A stretch of 31,619 bases of DNA, from positions 1 through 31,619 of the forward strand of contig JAFGON010000033.1 of NCBI GenBank assembly GCA_016926475.1, written 5' to 3'. Of this stretch, positions 1 to 7,754 are shown piece after piece. The notes under the pieces are model-generated. The model saw only the letters and a program-made list of their open reading frames with translations, was not told the DNA's origin and searched no databases. Source of the DNA: a candidate division WOR-3 bacterium. Its GTDB lineage: Bacteria > SDB-A. The position numbers and the translations under genes are program-made. Each line of letters opens with the position of its first letter. Position 1 is the stretch's first letter.

Positions 1-1
1 A

Positions 2-43
2 ATTGATGAAAACAGGATCAGAGCCCTGTTTGAGAATTTTTAA
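2..43 (+). CDS. C-terminal tail of an upstream gene (partial)
   Basis: The second forward frame is open from the window edge and reads IDENRIRALFENF followed by TAA at 41-43. The composition looks like a normal protein C-terminus, but only 13 residues are visible, so the family cannot be named and the frame could be open by chance. If real, the gene runs in from the left on the plus strand. Confidence 0.3.
   Translation: MDENRIRALFENF
10..40 (+). terminator. Possible weak terminator hairpin
   Basis: AAACAGG (10-16) and CCTGTTT (25-31) form a perfect 7-bp inverted repeat with an 8-nt loop. A short run of five T follows a few bases later (36-41). It overlaps the putative end of the upstream gene. 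The distance to the T run is long for a classical intrinsic terminator, so the call is weak. Confidence 0.25.
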
Positions 44-105
44 AAGAGCATCGGGGCTATTTGATAAAAACCCAAAAAAGGAATCATGAATGTGTAAGAA
101 AAATT

Positions 106-200
106 GCCAAGGGAAAAAACCGAAGGATGCGCCAAAGAGCAGCTAAAATAATGCCACGATGGTAACTCCAGGCATCCCTGTGAAACAAAGGGGTGCTGCG
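106..200 (+). promoter_or_regulatory. Candidate structured 5' leader, class not recognised
   Basis: The stretch just before the PAS/ATPase gene has several mutually compatible or competing pairings. GGATGC (125-130) pairs with GCATCC (172-177). CCCT (176-179) pairs with AGGG (189-192). GCAGC (139-143) can pair with GCTGC (195-199), which would cross the first stem as a pseudoknot. The run around 133-175 has a faint resemblance to c-di-GMP-I (GEMM) riboswitches (CAAAG, CTAAAA, ATGGTAA-CCAGG), but the usual P2 hairpin is not evident. No class is assigned. Confidence 0.25.
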
Positions 201-226
201 AGAAAAAAAAGTGTAAAAATACTCAA

Positions 227-1282
227 ATGGATAGAAATGTAAAAATAGCGGCTGATGATCTTATAAAATATAACCCCTCCGCAATAATTGCGGCGAGCCC
301 CGAGGGAAAGATAGTTTATGCAAATCTGGCTTTCATTAAACTAACAGGATACAGCAAAGATGAGATGTTAAAAAAAACAAGACTTACTGCTTTACTTCCT
401 GAAAAAAATATCAACTCTATCATCAAAACCAATACAAAAACCTTAGAAAGTAATATCCCTGCACAGTTAGTATCCCTTGTAAAAAAAGACGGAAAAACAG
501 AGGAGTGCATTGCTGAAATATCCTTTTCTGAGTTTAAAAAAAAGAAAACAACATTTTTTTTATTCAGCAAAATAAATGATGTCGACGAAATAATATTTAA
601 AAGTGTCGAAACACGCCGAAAACGCGGTGAAGGTTCTTACGAAGTTTTCAGAGAACTGGTCAGAAAAATCAACCCTCCTCTTCTGAAAATCGAGACGCAT
701 TTCAAGACCATGACTTTAGAAAGAAAATATTCTGAGCCGGAATTCAAGGATGCTTTTAACGCCGTAGACGAGGCTATAAAAACGGTCAACAGAAAAATAA
801 GATATCTTTTTTCAATCGGAAATTTCAGTTCAGACTGTTATGACATTCTGGATTTAGCTGAAATTGCTGACGAGTTGAGGGTATATTACAAAAATATCTA
901 TAAGAAAGTATTGATAAAGATATTTATAAAGAAGAAACCTGTAAAAATCAGAGGTGTAAAAGAGCTGATGATGACAGCTGTCAGAAATATCTGCGACAAT
1001 TCAATCGAAGCCATGAAAGCCGAAGGTGTAATTGAAATAACTATATCGTCAGGGAAAAAGAGTGTTTATTTAGGCATCAAAGATACAGGCGGCGGAATCA
1101 GGGAAGATGTTTTTGCAAATCTTTTCAATTCTATAACGACCAAAAAAAAAGGATTCGGTTTAGGACTCAAGGACAGTCTTGAAATAGCCCAATTATTTTC
1201 AGGGGAACTGTCTGCAGAAAACTTTCCGGGCGAAGGAGCGCTCTTTAACTTCAATTTTCCGTCAATCGAAAATGTTTCGTGA
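227..1282 (+). CDS. PAS domain protein with histidine-kinase-type ATPase but no phospho-acceptor histidine
   Basis: This is a 351-residue cytoplasmic signalling protein without signal peptide or membrane segments. Residues about 11-115 form a PAS sensor domain. Residues about 130-200 resemble the dimerisation helices of a histidine kinase. The C-terminus is a GHKL/HATPase domain with N box NICDNSIEAM (254-263), G1 box DTGGG (286-290) and G2 box GFGLGL (309-314). In the dimerisation helix the expected HExxNP motif reads VRKINPP, so the phosphorylated histidine is Val. Autophosphorylation in cis is therefore unlikely. The gene stands 38 bp upstream of a sigma54 response regulator and two genes upstream of a protein that has the H box but no ATPase. 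It may phosphorylate that partner in trans or act as a non-kinase regulator. No clear Shine-Dalgarno precedes the ATG. Confidence 0.8.
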   Translation: MDRNVKIAADDLIKYNPSAIIAASPEGKIVYANLAFIKLTGYSKDEMLKKTRLTALLPEKNINSIIKTNTKTLESNIPAQLVSLVKKDGKTEECIAEISFSEFKKKKTTFFLFSKINDVDEIIFKSVETRRKRGEGSYEVFRELVRKINPPLLKIETHFKTMTLERKYSEPEFKDAFNAVDEAIKTVNRKIRYLFSIGNFSSDCYDILDLAEIADELRVYYKNIYKKVLIKIFIKKKPVKIRGVKELMMTAVRNICDNSIEAMKAEGVIEITISSGKKSVYLGIKDTGGGIREDVFANLFNSITTKKKGFGLGLKDSLEIAQLFSGELSAENFPGEGALFNFNFPSIENVS

Positions 1283-1320
1283 TTGTTAGTATGATGAAGA
1301 GCTGATAAAATAGTTTTGAA

Positions 1321-2754
1321 ATGAGAAAAAGGCTTGATCTCGTATTGGCAGACGATGATATTAATTACGCCAAATATACATCAAAAAACATAGCCGAAAG
1401 GCTTAAAATATCCGTCAAGTTCGTTTGCAGGGTAGAAGATGCCCTGAAGCTCATAAAAGCTGAAAATCCGAGGCTGGCACTTATCGACATAGTGTTCGAA
1501 AACGATATGCGTTTTCCAACCGGGCTTCACATTGTAGAAAAAATTTCTTCTCTTGTCGACACAGACTTCGTCATTCTTACTGGCTCTGACTCTATCGAAC
1601 AGGTATTTAGAGCAGGTCAGCTCGCCGTTAAAAGTGTCGTCAGAAAATCCGCAGATATCACGTTTCTCTTGTCTGTCATCAGGGAACTCATTGATAAATC
1701 AATCGAAAGAGAAAAAAACCAGGGATCTTTCGCCCTTCCCAGATTTATAGGAATATCTGAAAAGATGTCGTGGATAAGAAAACAGATAGAAACAGCCGGA
1801 AAGAGCGACCTTCCTGTATTGATAACTGGCGAGACAGGCGTCGGTAAAGACGTAACGGCGAGGTTGATACACCTCAACGGCAGCAGAAAAGAAAAGCCAT
1901 TCATGGTCTTCGACGCGGGGTCTGTTGAGACGTCTCTTGTTTCAAAGGAACTTTTTGGTAACGTCAAAAACGCTTTTACAGGTGCTGAAACCGCAACTCC
2001 GGGTATTTTCAAAGAAGCGGACAAGGGGACTCTTTTTATTGACGAAATAGGCAATATGTCCCCGGAAATTCAGAAATATCTTCTCAGGGCCCTGAATAAA
2101 CCACAGAAAATTAGACCCGTGGGTTCATCCATCGAGATAGGAGTTGACGTGAGGGTAATTCTTGCGACGAACAAAGATATAAAAGGTCTTTGCAGGGATG
2201 GATGTTTTAGGAACGACCTCTACGCGAGGATTGACAATCCGCTGAGAATCAACATTCCCCCATTGAGGGAAAGGAGAGATGATGTTCCGGCATTGTTCGA
2301 ACATTTCTTGAGAAATAGAGCGGCATCCGGAATGAAAACGCCTAAGTTTTCAAAAGATGCGAAAGATTTTTTATACAGGATCTATGCCTGGCCGATGAAC
2401 GTGAGAGAAGTGGATCAGTTCGTTGGCGGAATGGGAGAAAAAACGGAAGACAATCGAGAATTTGATCTCGATACGGTTCTGGAAAATCTTCAGATATTGA
2501 AAAGTGAAAGAGTTTCAGAGGACAAAACCGAGGTGAACGAAGGAAAATCTTTTGAATTTTTCAGGGACATGACGTTAAAAATGGCGAAAGAAGAAATGGA
2601 GTTTCAATCCTTGAAACACCATCTGGAAAAAAACGGCTACAAAACAGGCCTTGCAGCCAAGAGTCTCGGCATATCGAGGACGCACCTTTTCAGATTGATG
2701 AAAAAGCACTCAAAAAAACTCGGTATTACAGAAGACAAAATGCAGGATTTCTGA
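1321..2754 (+). CDS. NtrC-family sigma54-dependent response regulator
   Basis: The 477-residue protein has the three classic parts. The receiver (about 4-125) has acidic residues 11-13, phospho-acceptor Asp56 in LALIDIVF, and the conserved Thr and Lys in VILTGS and VVRKS. The AAA+ domain (about 145-380) has Walker A GETGVGKD, Walker B GTLFIDEIG, the arginine-containing RNDLYARI and PLRERRDDV segments, and the sigma54-contacting loop as NAFTGA (normally GAFTGA). The end is a Fis-type helix-turn-helix (LAAKSLGISRTHLFRLMKK). It should oligomerise on phosphorylation, bind an upstream enhancer and remodel RNA polymerase-sigma54. It lies between two PAS proteins with incomplete histidine-kinase parts. 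Two strong sigma54 promoter matches occur at 5087-5102 and 10154-10169, upstream of secreted-protein genes, making them plausible targets. The G-to-N change in the loop is mild; the AFTGA core is intact. Confidence 0.93.
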   Translation: MRKRLDLVLADDDINYAKYTSKNIAERLKISVKFVCRVEDALKLIKAENPRLALIDIVFENDMRFPTGLHIVEKISSLVDTDFVILTGSDSIEQVFRAGQLAVKSVVRKSADITFLLSVIRELIDKSIEREKNQGSFALPRFIGISEKMSWIRKQIETAGKSDLPVLITGETGVGKDVTARLIHLNGSRKEKPFMVFDAGSVETSLVSKELFGNVKNAFTGAETATPGIFKEADKGTLFIDEIGNMSPEIQKYLLRALNKPQKIRPVGSSIEIGVDVRVILATNKDIKGLCRDGCFRNDLYARIDNPLRINIPPLRERRDDVPALFEHFLRNRAASGMKTPKFSKDAKDFLYRIYAWPMNVREVDQFVGGMGEKTEDNREFDLDTVLENLQILKSERVSEDKTEVNEGKSFEFFRDMTLKMAKEEMEFQSLKHHLEKNGYKTGLAAKSLGISRTHLFRLMKKHSKKLGITEDKMQDF

Positions 2755-2786
2755 CAGGGGAAAGACCAGTCGGAAAAATCACGGAT

Positions 2787-3371
2787 TTGACAAAAAAAAC
2801 ATTTTTAGACTCAACTTCTACTGCTATAGTCCTCACTGATTCAGAGGGCAAAATCCTCCTGGTCAATCCGGCTTGTGAAAGGCTTTACGGAATAGAAAAA
2901 AACAGTATTGAAGGGCAAAATATTGAATTTTTTTTCTGTGACAGCTCTGAAGCTTTGGTTTCTGCAATATATAGCCAAATATCTTTAACAGGGGAATACT
3001 CGGATCTCTTGACTCACAGAAAAAAAGGAGGGGAAGAATTTTACGCGCTGATGCAGGGCTCGAGGGCTGAAATTTCAGAAAAAGCCTTTTCCGGAGTCGT
3101 TTTTTCAATCCATGATCTTACAGATTTACTGAAATACCGATTTGAAGTCACAACTGCCAGAGACGAAAAAATTGTTCTTCAGAGAAAAGAATGGCAGAAA
3201 ACCGCGAGAAAAATCATACATGACATAAAAACACCAATCGCCACCGTGGGTTCAGTACTCAATGCGATTCATTTCAAATTAGATAAAAAAGACAAATTTT
3301 TTTTTGAGGAATCGCTTTCGGATCTTATAGAAATCGAAAAAACGCTAAAATCGCTTTTATCCGGTGGATAA
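2787..3371 (+). CDS. PAS / H-box protein lacking the kinase ATPase domain
   Basis: This 194-residue protein (TTG start, 32 bp after the regulator gene, no good Shine-Dalgarno) has a PAS domain at about 8-112. A histidine-kinase dimerisation hairpin follows, with His145 in IIHDIKTP and a second helix up to residue 192. It then stops, so it has no N, G1 or G2 boxes. Within the cluster it complements the first gene, which has the ATPase but no histidine. Two readings are possible: a split histidine kinase in which the first protein phosphorylates His145 and this one passes phosphate to the regulator, or a full kinase gene cut short by a stop codon. The second is supported by the in-frame sequence after the stop. 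The PAS core is complete just after the TTG, so the start is reasonable though not proven. Confidence 0.72.
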   Translation: MTKKTFLDSTSTAIVLTDSEGKILLVNPACERLYGIEKNSIEGQNIEFFFCDSSEALVSAIYSQISLTGEYSDLLTHRKKGGEEFYALMQGSRAEISEKAFSGVVFSIHDLTDLLKYRFEVTTARDEKIVLQRKEWQKTARKIIHDIKTPIATVGSVLNAIHFKLDKKDKFFFEESLSDLIEIEKTLKSLLSGG

Positions 3372-3470
3372 AAACAGCATCTGAAACATACCGTTTATTC
3401 CCTTGAAGATATTTCAGAGTTAACCCAGCGGACACTTGATTATTGTGCCAGCAGAGACAAAAGTCTTTAA
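3372..3470 (+). pseudogene. In-frame kinase-like relic downstream of the H-box gene
   Basis: Reading on in the same frame after the TAA at 3369-3371 gives 32 further sense codons to a TAA at 3468-3470, including HTVYSLEDISELTQRTLDYC. The pattern of an aromatic or hydrophobic residue, then L-x-x-I/L-x-E-L and an amphipathic helix, resembles the linker that joins the dimerisation helices to the ATPase domain in histidine kinases. No N-box or G-box sequence follows in this frame. It is probably the remnant of a longer kinase gene that has lost its catalytic domain. It could also be chance, because the segment is short. Confidence 0.4.
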
Positions 3471-3566
3471 TGTATGGTATTTATTGTCTGTGAAGAATAT
3501 TTGTGATGCCGATTGTTTTACTTTTTTTCAGTTTCGTTGAATTTTAGAAAAACGCATGAAATATTT

Positions 3567-3582
3567 ACAAGAATATTCTTGT
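3567..3582. repeat. 16-bp perfect palindrome
   Basis: ACAAGAATATTCTTGT is its own reverse complement. It lies between the end of the signalling cluster and the terminator of the convergent secreted-protein gene. It could be a binding site for a dimeric regulator or a hairpin ending the plus-strand cluster. No T run follows, so a simple intrinsic terminator is unlikely. A shorter similar element (CAAGATTCTTG) lies near 10244-10254. Confidence 0.5.
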
Positions 3583-3596
3583 TAGGTTAATGTCTT

Positions 3597-3627
3597 AAAA
3601 AAAGCAGCGCCGTTTATGCGGAGCTGC
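3597..3627 (-). terminator. Intrinsic terminator of the propeller-protein gene
   Basis: On the minus strand GCAGCTCCG and CGGCGCTGC form a 9-position stem with one mismatch and a 6-nt CATAAA loop, followed directly by seven T. It starts 8 bp after the stop codon of the minus-strand secreted protein gene. Confidence 0.85.
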
Positions 3628-3635
3628 CCTGACTT

Positions 3636-5048
3636 TTAATAGACGAGTATTTTTCCGTGTTCGGAAAATATGGACGTCTCAAATGTGTAGATATAGACCC
3701 CTCCCTTTTCAAATTGATGCGTGATCCTGTGGTATCCCTGAAGATACCTGCCCGAGACTGGAGTGGAAACCAACCTCCCTGAAACGTCATAAATATTTAT
3801 CCGGACATCGTCTTCCCGTGGAAGTTCGAAATATATACTAATATTGTTGCCGTCTGCAGCGTTGACACTGATAAACGGATTATCAGGAGGATCTTGGGTT
3901 ATTACATTTTCCTCCACGGCGACACCATCTGAGTTCGTCCTTATCAAGTAAAGGTCTTCAACTCCGTAACCGAAGGACTTGGTATATCCAACGACTATGA
4001 AGCCTCCGTCTGAAAGCTGTTTTACCGAATACCCGAGATCGTCTGCTGAACCTCCGAAAGTCTTTGAGAAAACAGTTGATCCGGATGAATTTACCTTGAA
4101 CAGCCACACGTCCTTCCCGCCGTTGCCGTAAGATGCTGTATGCCCTGCAATTATATACCCTCCGTCTGAGGTCTTTTGAACTTCTTCGAAAAAATCATCC
4201 TGATAGTTGCCGTATGCATAGCCCCAGGTCATGTCTCCAGAACTGTTTGTTTTGAGGAGGACTGCGTCGAAATCGCTGTTTAAGTAGTAACCGGCCACGA
4301 TGTATCCTCCGTCTGATGTCTGTAAAACCGAGTTGGCTATATCGCTGTTGCTCCCCAACTCGATTTCTTTATCCCACGAAATACACAAAGAAGCGTCGAA
4401 TTTAACGAGCCACATTTCATAATCGCCGTAATTTTCATCGTAACCGCATGTGATGTATCCTCCGTCTGATGTCTGTTTGAGGTCGAATGCAGTATTGTTT
4501 TCCTGATCGCCGAATCTGTTGGAAAATATTGTGTCTCCGTTATTGTTAATTTTTACTATGTATAAATCCACATTTTGTGTCGCAATTTCAGACCATCCGG
4601 TTATGACATAATTTCCATCCGTGCACTGAACAATAGAATAACCTGAGTTCTCCATACCCGTAGACCAATACAGCTTATCCCATACCACATCACCGGAGCC
4701 GTTCGTTTTTACCACCCAGAAGTCCGAAACATTGCTTGAGAACACGCTGATTCCAATCATCATATAACCGCCGTCACTGGATTGAATCACCTGCTGAAAA
4801 TTATCATTTCTGTTGTTTTCGTCATACGCTTTTGACCAAATAAGGTTTCCCGAACTGTTTACTTTAATCAGGTAACCATCGTTTTCGGTTTTTCCTGCCG
4901 CGATAAAATTTCCGTCACTGCACTGAATAACTGAAAATCCACTTTCTGCTCCTCCTCCGCCAAACGTTCTTGTCCATCCGCAATAAAGAGCTGTTGCAGG
5001 TGCGAGAAAAGCTGAAAAGAGAATAAAAACTCTTTTTGCTTTTGACAT
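3636..5048 (-). CDS. Secreted seven-repeat beta-propeller-like protein with C-terminal sorting domain
   Basis: The 470-residue protein begins with a signal peptide (MSKAKRVFILFSAFLAPATA). Seven repeats of about 50 residues follow, each centred on a phrase like QTSDGGYIVAGYT and followed by D-x-W-L-V-K and G-x-x-x-W. Seven such units suggest a seven-bladed beta-propeller. The last 70 or so residues (FELPREDDVRINIYDVSGR ... GVYIYTF) are a FlgD-like / T9SS type A-like sorting domain, implying export to the cell surface. The start is set at 5048 rather than the longer frame opening at 5108. An AAAGGAGGAG Shine-Dalgarno precedes this ATG, and a sigma54 promoter occupies the start of the longer version. 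Some repeats are almost identical at DNA level (4299-4323 and 4455-4479), suggesting recent duplication. Ligand or enzymatic role is unknown. Confidence 0.87.
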   Translation of the reverse strand: MSKAKRVFILFSAFLAPATALYCGWTRTFGGGGAESGFSVIQCSDGNFIAAGKTENDGYLIKVNSSGNLIWSKAYDENNRNDNFQQVIQSSDGGYMMIGISVFSSNVSDFWVVKTNGSGDVVWDKLYWSTGMENSGYSIVQCTDGNYVITGWSEIATQNVDLYIVKINNNGDTIFSNRFGDQENNTAFDLKQTSDGGYITCGYDENYGDYEMWLVKFDASLCISWDKEIELGSNSDIANSVLQTSDGGYIVAGYYLNSDFDAVLLKTNSSGDMTWGYAYGNYQDDFFEEVQKTSDGGYIIAGHTASYGNGGKDVWLFKVNSSGSTVFSKTFGGSADDLGYSVKQLSDGGFIVVGYTKSFGYGVEDLYLIRTNSDGVAVEENVITQDPPDNPFISVNAADGNNISIYFELPREDDVRINIYDVSGRLVSTPVSGRYLQGYHRITHQFEKGGVYIYTFETSIFSEHGKILVY

Positions 5049-5086
5049 CGTCTCCTCCTTTGTTGGTTTGATTTCACTGTATCTAT

Positions 5087-5102
5087 AGCAACAACCTAGC
5101 CA
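5087..5102 (-). promoter_or_regulatory. sigma54 (-24/-12) promoter for the propeller-protein gene
   Basis: The minus strand reads TGGCTAGGTTGTTGCT. Against the sigma54 consensus TGGCAC-N5-TTGCW it keeps TGGC, TTGCT and the invariant GG-N10-GC spacing. The predicted transcript start is near 5076, giving a leader of about 27 nt that holds the Shine-Dalgarno. Transcription would need an enhancer-binding activator, and one is encoded at 1321-2754. Confidence 0.75.
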
Positions 5103-5160
5103 AATCATATGTCGCTTATTAGCGGGATTTGTAAATTAAGGTAAGGAAAATTGAATTTTT

Positions 5161-5178
5161 TGTAGCAAAAAAGTTACA
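5161..5178. promoter_or_regulatory. Putative enhancer dyad upstream of the sigma54 promoter
   Basis: TGTAGC-N6-GTTACA is an 18-bp inverted repeat with one mismatch from TGTAAC-N6-GTTACA. It lies about 85 to 102 bp upstream of the predicted start near 5076, where NtrC-type activators often bind. A sister dyad sits at the same distance from the second sigma54 promoter (10229-10246). Confidence 0.5.
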
Positions 5179-5242
5179 GAATTTAGACAAAAATGGAACA
5201 TTTTGTGGATTTTCTTGAGCAATCAGCACATAATCTTACTGT

Positions 5243-7747
5243 ATGTTTATTAGAGACAAAGAACTGACAAGAATCAAGAATATATCGAATAAATTTAGAA
5301 ATAAAGAGAAGTTTGGAGGAATAGTCTATCTATACGGCCCAGCCGGGATGGGAAAGGCTTTTCTATTGAACAAATTTTGTGATGATGAGAAGGACTTTTT
5401 CAACATCTGCTACATGCAAACCGACAATGTTTTGAAAAAGGATATGAATCCTTTCGTTTTTTTCTTCGAAAATTTCTTCGAACAGGACATTTTGAAGACA
5501 GAAAGAGAAAGAAAAGAAAGTTATGAAAGAATTTACACTGGTTTTTTGGATTCTCTATCGGAAAAAAATGATACAGTCATTATTAACGAGATAAAAAGAA
5601 TAAAATCAATTCTCGCTGGACTTATTGGGATTTACTATAATAATTCTCTGTTCGAATCTCTGACGCCTAAAGATAAGTATATTTCGATAAAAATTGCTGT
5701 AAAAGAATTTTTCAAAGCCCTGAGCCTTCTGAAGCCTGTGATAATTGTTCTGGAAAATGTCCAATGGCTTGATCAAGAATCCTTGAATTTTTTCCGTATA
5801 TTTTTCAGGAATATTGAAAGATTCCCGATTTTGATTATAGCGTCAGGCGAATCTGAACAGAGCAATGTTTTGAGTATCAATATTGATTCGAAAATAAAAA
5901 CCACGCCCATAGAGTTGAAGAAATTTTCTTTGATGACCGTAAAAAAAATGATCAAGGCGATTCTGGAAAAGTCTTGTGCCGAGAGAGTTTGCAGAGAGAT
6001 AGCCGAAAAAGCCGAATACAACCCTTTTCTGATTGAACAGATTTGTCTTTATTCAAAGGAACAGAGGTTGATTAAATTTTCCGGAAAATCTTATGATTTC
6101 AGCAATGGAGCAGGTTTTTCTTTTGTGAAATCAGAAGCAATGATTTTTTCGAGAATTGATTCCCTTGCAGAAAACGTAAAAAACTTTTTGCTTACGTCTT
6201 CCGCTTTGGGAAAAAGTTGCCCGTCTTACTTAATCTCAGGCATATCAGAATTGCTTCAAGGTACAAGGGGGGAAAAAACCATTTCCGAGAGTGTTGAAAA
6301 GGCTAAATCTTACAAAGGGGAATGTTTTGAGGTCAACGAAATAAGTCATATATTCAACGTAATGACTGGAATAAAAGATATTTTCATATCCAAATACGGT
6401 GAAAAAATAAAAGAAATACACAGATTGGCGATGAGAATATATAAGGAAAAGCCCAGTGAAATTTACACGGAAAATTTAGGTTACCTCTTTGAAAAGATCG
6501 ACAATAAAAGAAAAGCTTTCGAAAGCTATTCAAAATCGGGCGAATATGCAATGGAAAGATACTCGCTTGATACAGCCCTTTCTTTGTTTCGAAAAGCTTT
6601 ATCTATATCCGGGGAAGATGCGAATCTCGCAATTCCTGTTTACATATCAATCAGCAAAGTATATTTTGAAAAATCGGATTTCAGCAAATCACTCGAATAC
6701 TTAAACAAAGCTATGGAGCATGCAAAAAGAATCGGGTCCCGATCGGACCTTGCGGAAATTTATATATGCCTTGGGAAAATTTACCACAGAAAAGCCGAAT
6801 TCAAAACAGCAACTGAATTTTTCAAACGTGCACTTTTGTTGAAAAATAAATTGCTGGGAGTAAAGCATCCCGACTGCGCAAAACTCAGCATCTTAATCGG
6901 AAGAGTAGCATTTGACTGGGGCAGAAAATGCAAAAAAGCAGTTGATAGCTTTGAAAAAGCCCTTGCCGTTCAAATTGAAATACTTGGGAACAACCACTTA
7001 GACACATCGAATACATTCAACGACTTGGGAATAGTATACGGCTATAAAGGAGAGTATGTAAAAGCTCTGGAGTGCCTGGACAAAGCTCAATGCGTTGATA
7101 CAAAAAACGAAAGCATAAAGAAAATTACTGTTGCAAAAAATCTCAACAACAGGGCGGTAATATTTTATAACAATAAAAAATACAAAAAATCATTTGAAAA
7201 TGCATTGAAAGCCCTTGAGATATATAGAGAAATTCTTGGTGAAAAGCATTATCTCACGGCATACGCGTATCATAATACTGCTTCAATTCTTGATAATATC
7301 GATAAAGAAGACAAAAGAATTCTTGAATTTTATCGGATTTCAAACACAATTTTTAAAGAACTTTCAGGAGAAGAGCACATAGATGTTGCCGTTTCATACA
7401 ACAATATCGGTTCATTCCATCTGGGAAAAAAGGATTATTCCAAAGCCGCGAAATACTTCGATAAAGCTTACAAAATTTATCTAAATAGATTGGGAGAAAA
7501 AAACTACCTGACTGCACTTACCCTCAACCAGACAGGGAAATGCTTTTATTTCACAAAACATTATAACAAGGCGACAATATTTTTCAAAAAAGCACTTGCC
7601 GGATGCAAAGGCGACTCTGAAGATGCTGCTGCTCTCAGAACAGAAATATACTCTTATCTCAGCGAGGTCTATAAAAAAGAGGGATTTTTAAAAAAGGCAT
7701 CTTATTACAGGAGAAAAATTCGGATTGAAACAAGGAAGAAAAAATAA
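5243..7747 (+). CDS. AAA ATPase-like / TPR repeat protein with degenerate nucleotide-binding motifs
   Basis: This is an 834-residue cytoplasmic protein. The N-terminal part (about 1-400) is an AAA-type P-loop module like those of large cyclase and transcription-regulator proteins. The C-terminal half (about 420-830) consists of tandem TPR repeats. Later repeats have the 42-residue kinesin-light-chain spacing (LGxKHxxxAxxxNxxG). It is related to the AAA-TPR portions of the genes at 10309-14028 and 18547-22518 but has no cyclase domains. Walker A reads GPAGMGKA (32-39), with Ala where Ser or Thr should hold magnesium. The Walker B region reads VLENVQWLD (169-177) instead of the usual DD. ATP may therefore be bound without hydrolysis. 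There is no evident Shine-Dalgarno. It diverges from the secreted gene at 3636-5048. A scaffold or sensor role is inferred. Confidence 0.75.
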   Translation: MFIRDKELTRIKNISNKFRNKEKFGGIVYLYGPAGMGKAFLLNKFCDDEKDFFNICYMQTDNVLKKDMNPFVFFFENFFEQDILKTERERKESYERIYTGFLDSLSEKNDTVIINEIKRIKSILAGLIGIYYNNSLFESLTPKDKYISIKIAVKEFFKALSLLKPVIIVLENVQWLDQESLNFFRIFFRNIERFPILIIASGESEQSNVLSINIDSKIKTTPIELKKFSLMTVKKMIKAILEKSCAERVCREIAEKAEYNPFLIEQICLYSKEQRLIKFSGKSYDFSNGAGFSFVKSEAMIFSRIDSLAENVKNFLLTSSALGKSCPSYLISGISELLQGTRGEKTISESVEKAKSYKGECFEVNEISHIFNVMTGIKDIFISKYGEKIKEIHRLAMRIYKEKPSEIYTENLGYLFEKIDNKRKAFESYSKSGEYAMERYSLDTALSLFRKALSISGEDANLAIPVYISISKVYFEKSDFSKSLEYLNKAMEHAKRIGSRSDLAEIYICLGKIYHRKAEFKTATEFFKRALLLKNKLLGVKHPDCAKLSILIGRVAFDWGRKCKKAVDSFEKALAVQIEILGNNHLDTSNTFNDLGIVYGYKGEYVKALECLDKAQCVDTKNESIKKITVAKNLNNRAVIFYNNKKYKKSFENALKALEIYREILGEKHYLTAYAYHNTASILDNIDKEDKRILEFYRISNTIFKELSGEEHIDVAVSYNNIGSFHLGKKDYSKAAKYFDKAYKIYLNRLGEKNYLTALTLNQTGKCFYFTKHYNKATIFFKKALAGCKGDSEDAAALRTEIYSYLSEVYKKEGFLKKASYYRRKIRIETRKKK

Positions 7748-7754
7748 TAAAAAA

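Noticed and set aside
106-200. Assignment as a cobalamin or c-di-GMP riboswitch
   Set aside because: The B12 box and, for c-di-GMP-I, the P2 hairpin and full GCAAAGCC core are missing, so only a generic structured leader is reported.
5049-5108. Upstream start for the propeller protein at 5108
   Set aside because: The extra 20 residues have no Shine-Dalgarno, would push the signal peptide inward, and overlap the sigma54 promoter.
5206-5221. GG-N10-GC spacing on the plus strand before the AAA/TPR gene, read as a third sigma54 promoter
   Set aside because: Only the GG and GC pairs match (TGGATTTTCTTGAGCA); the TTGC and TGGCAC contexts are absent, and the leader would be only about 11 nt.
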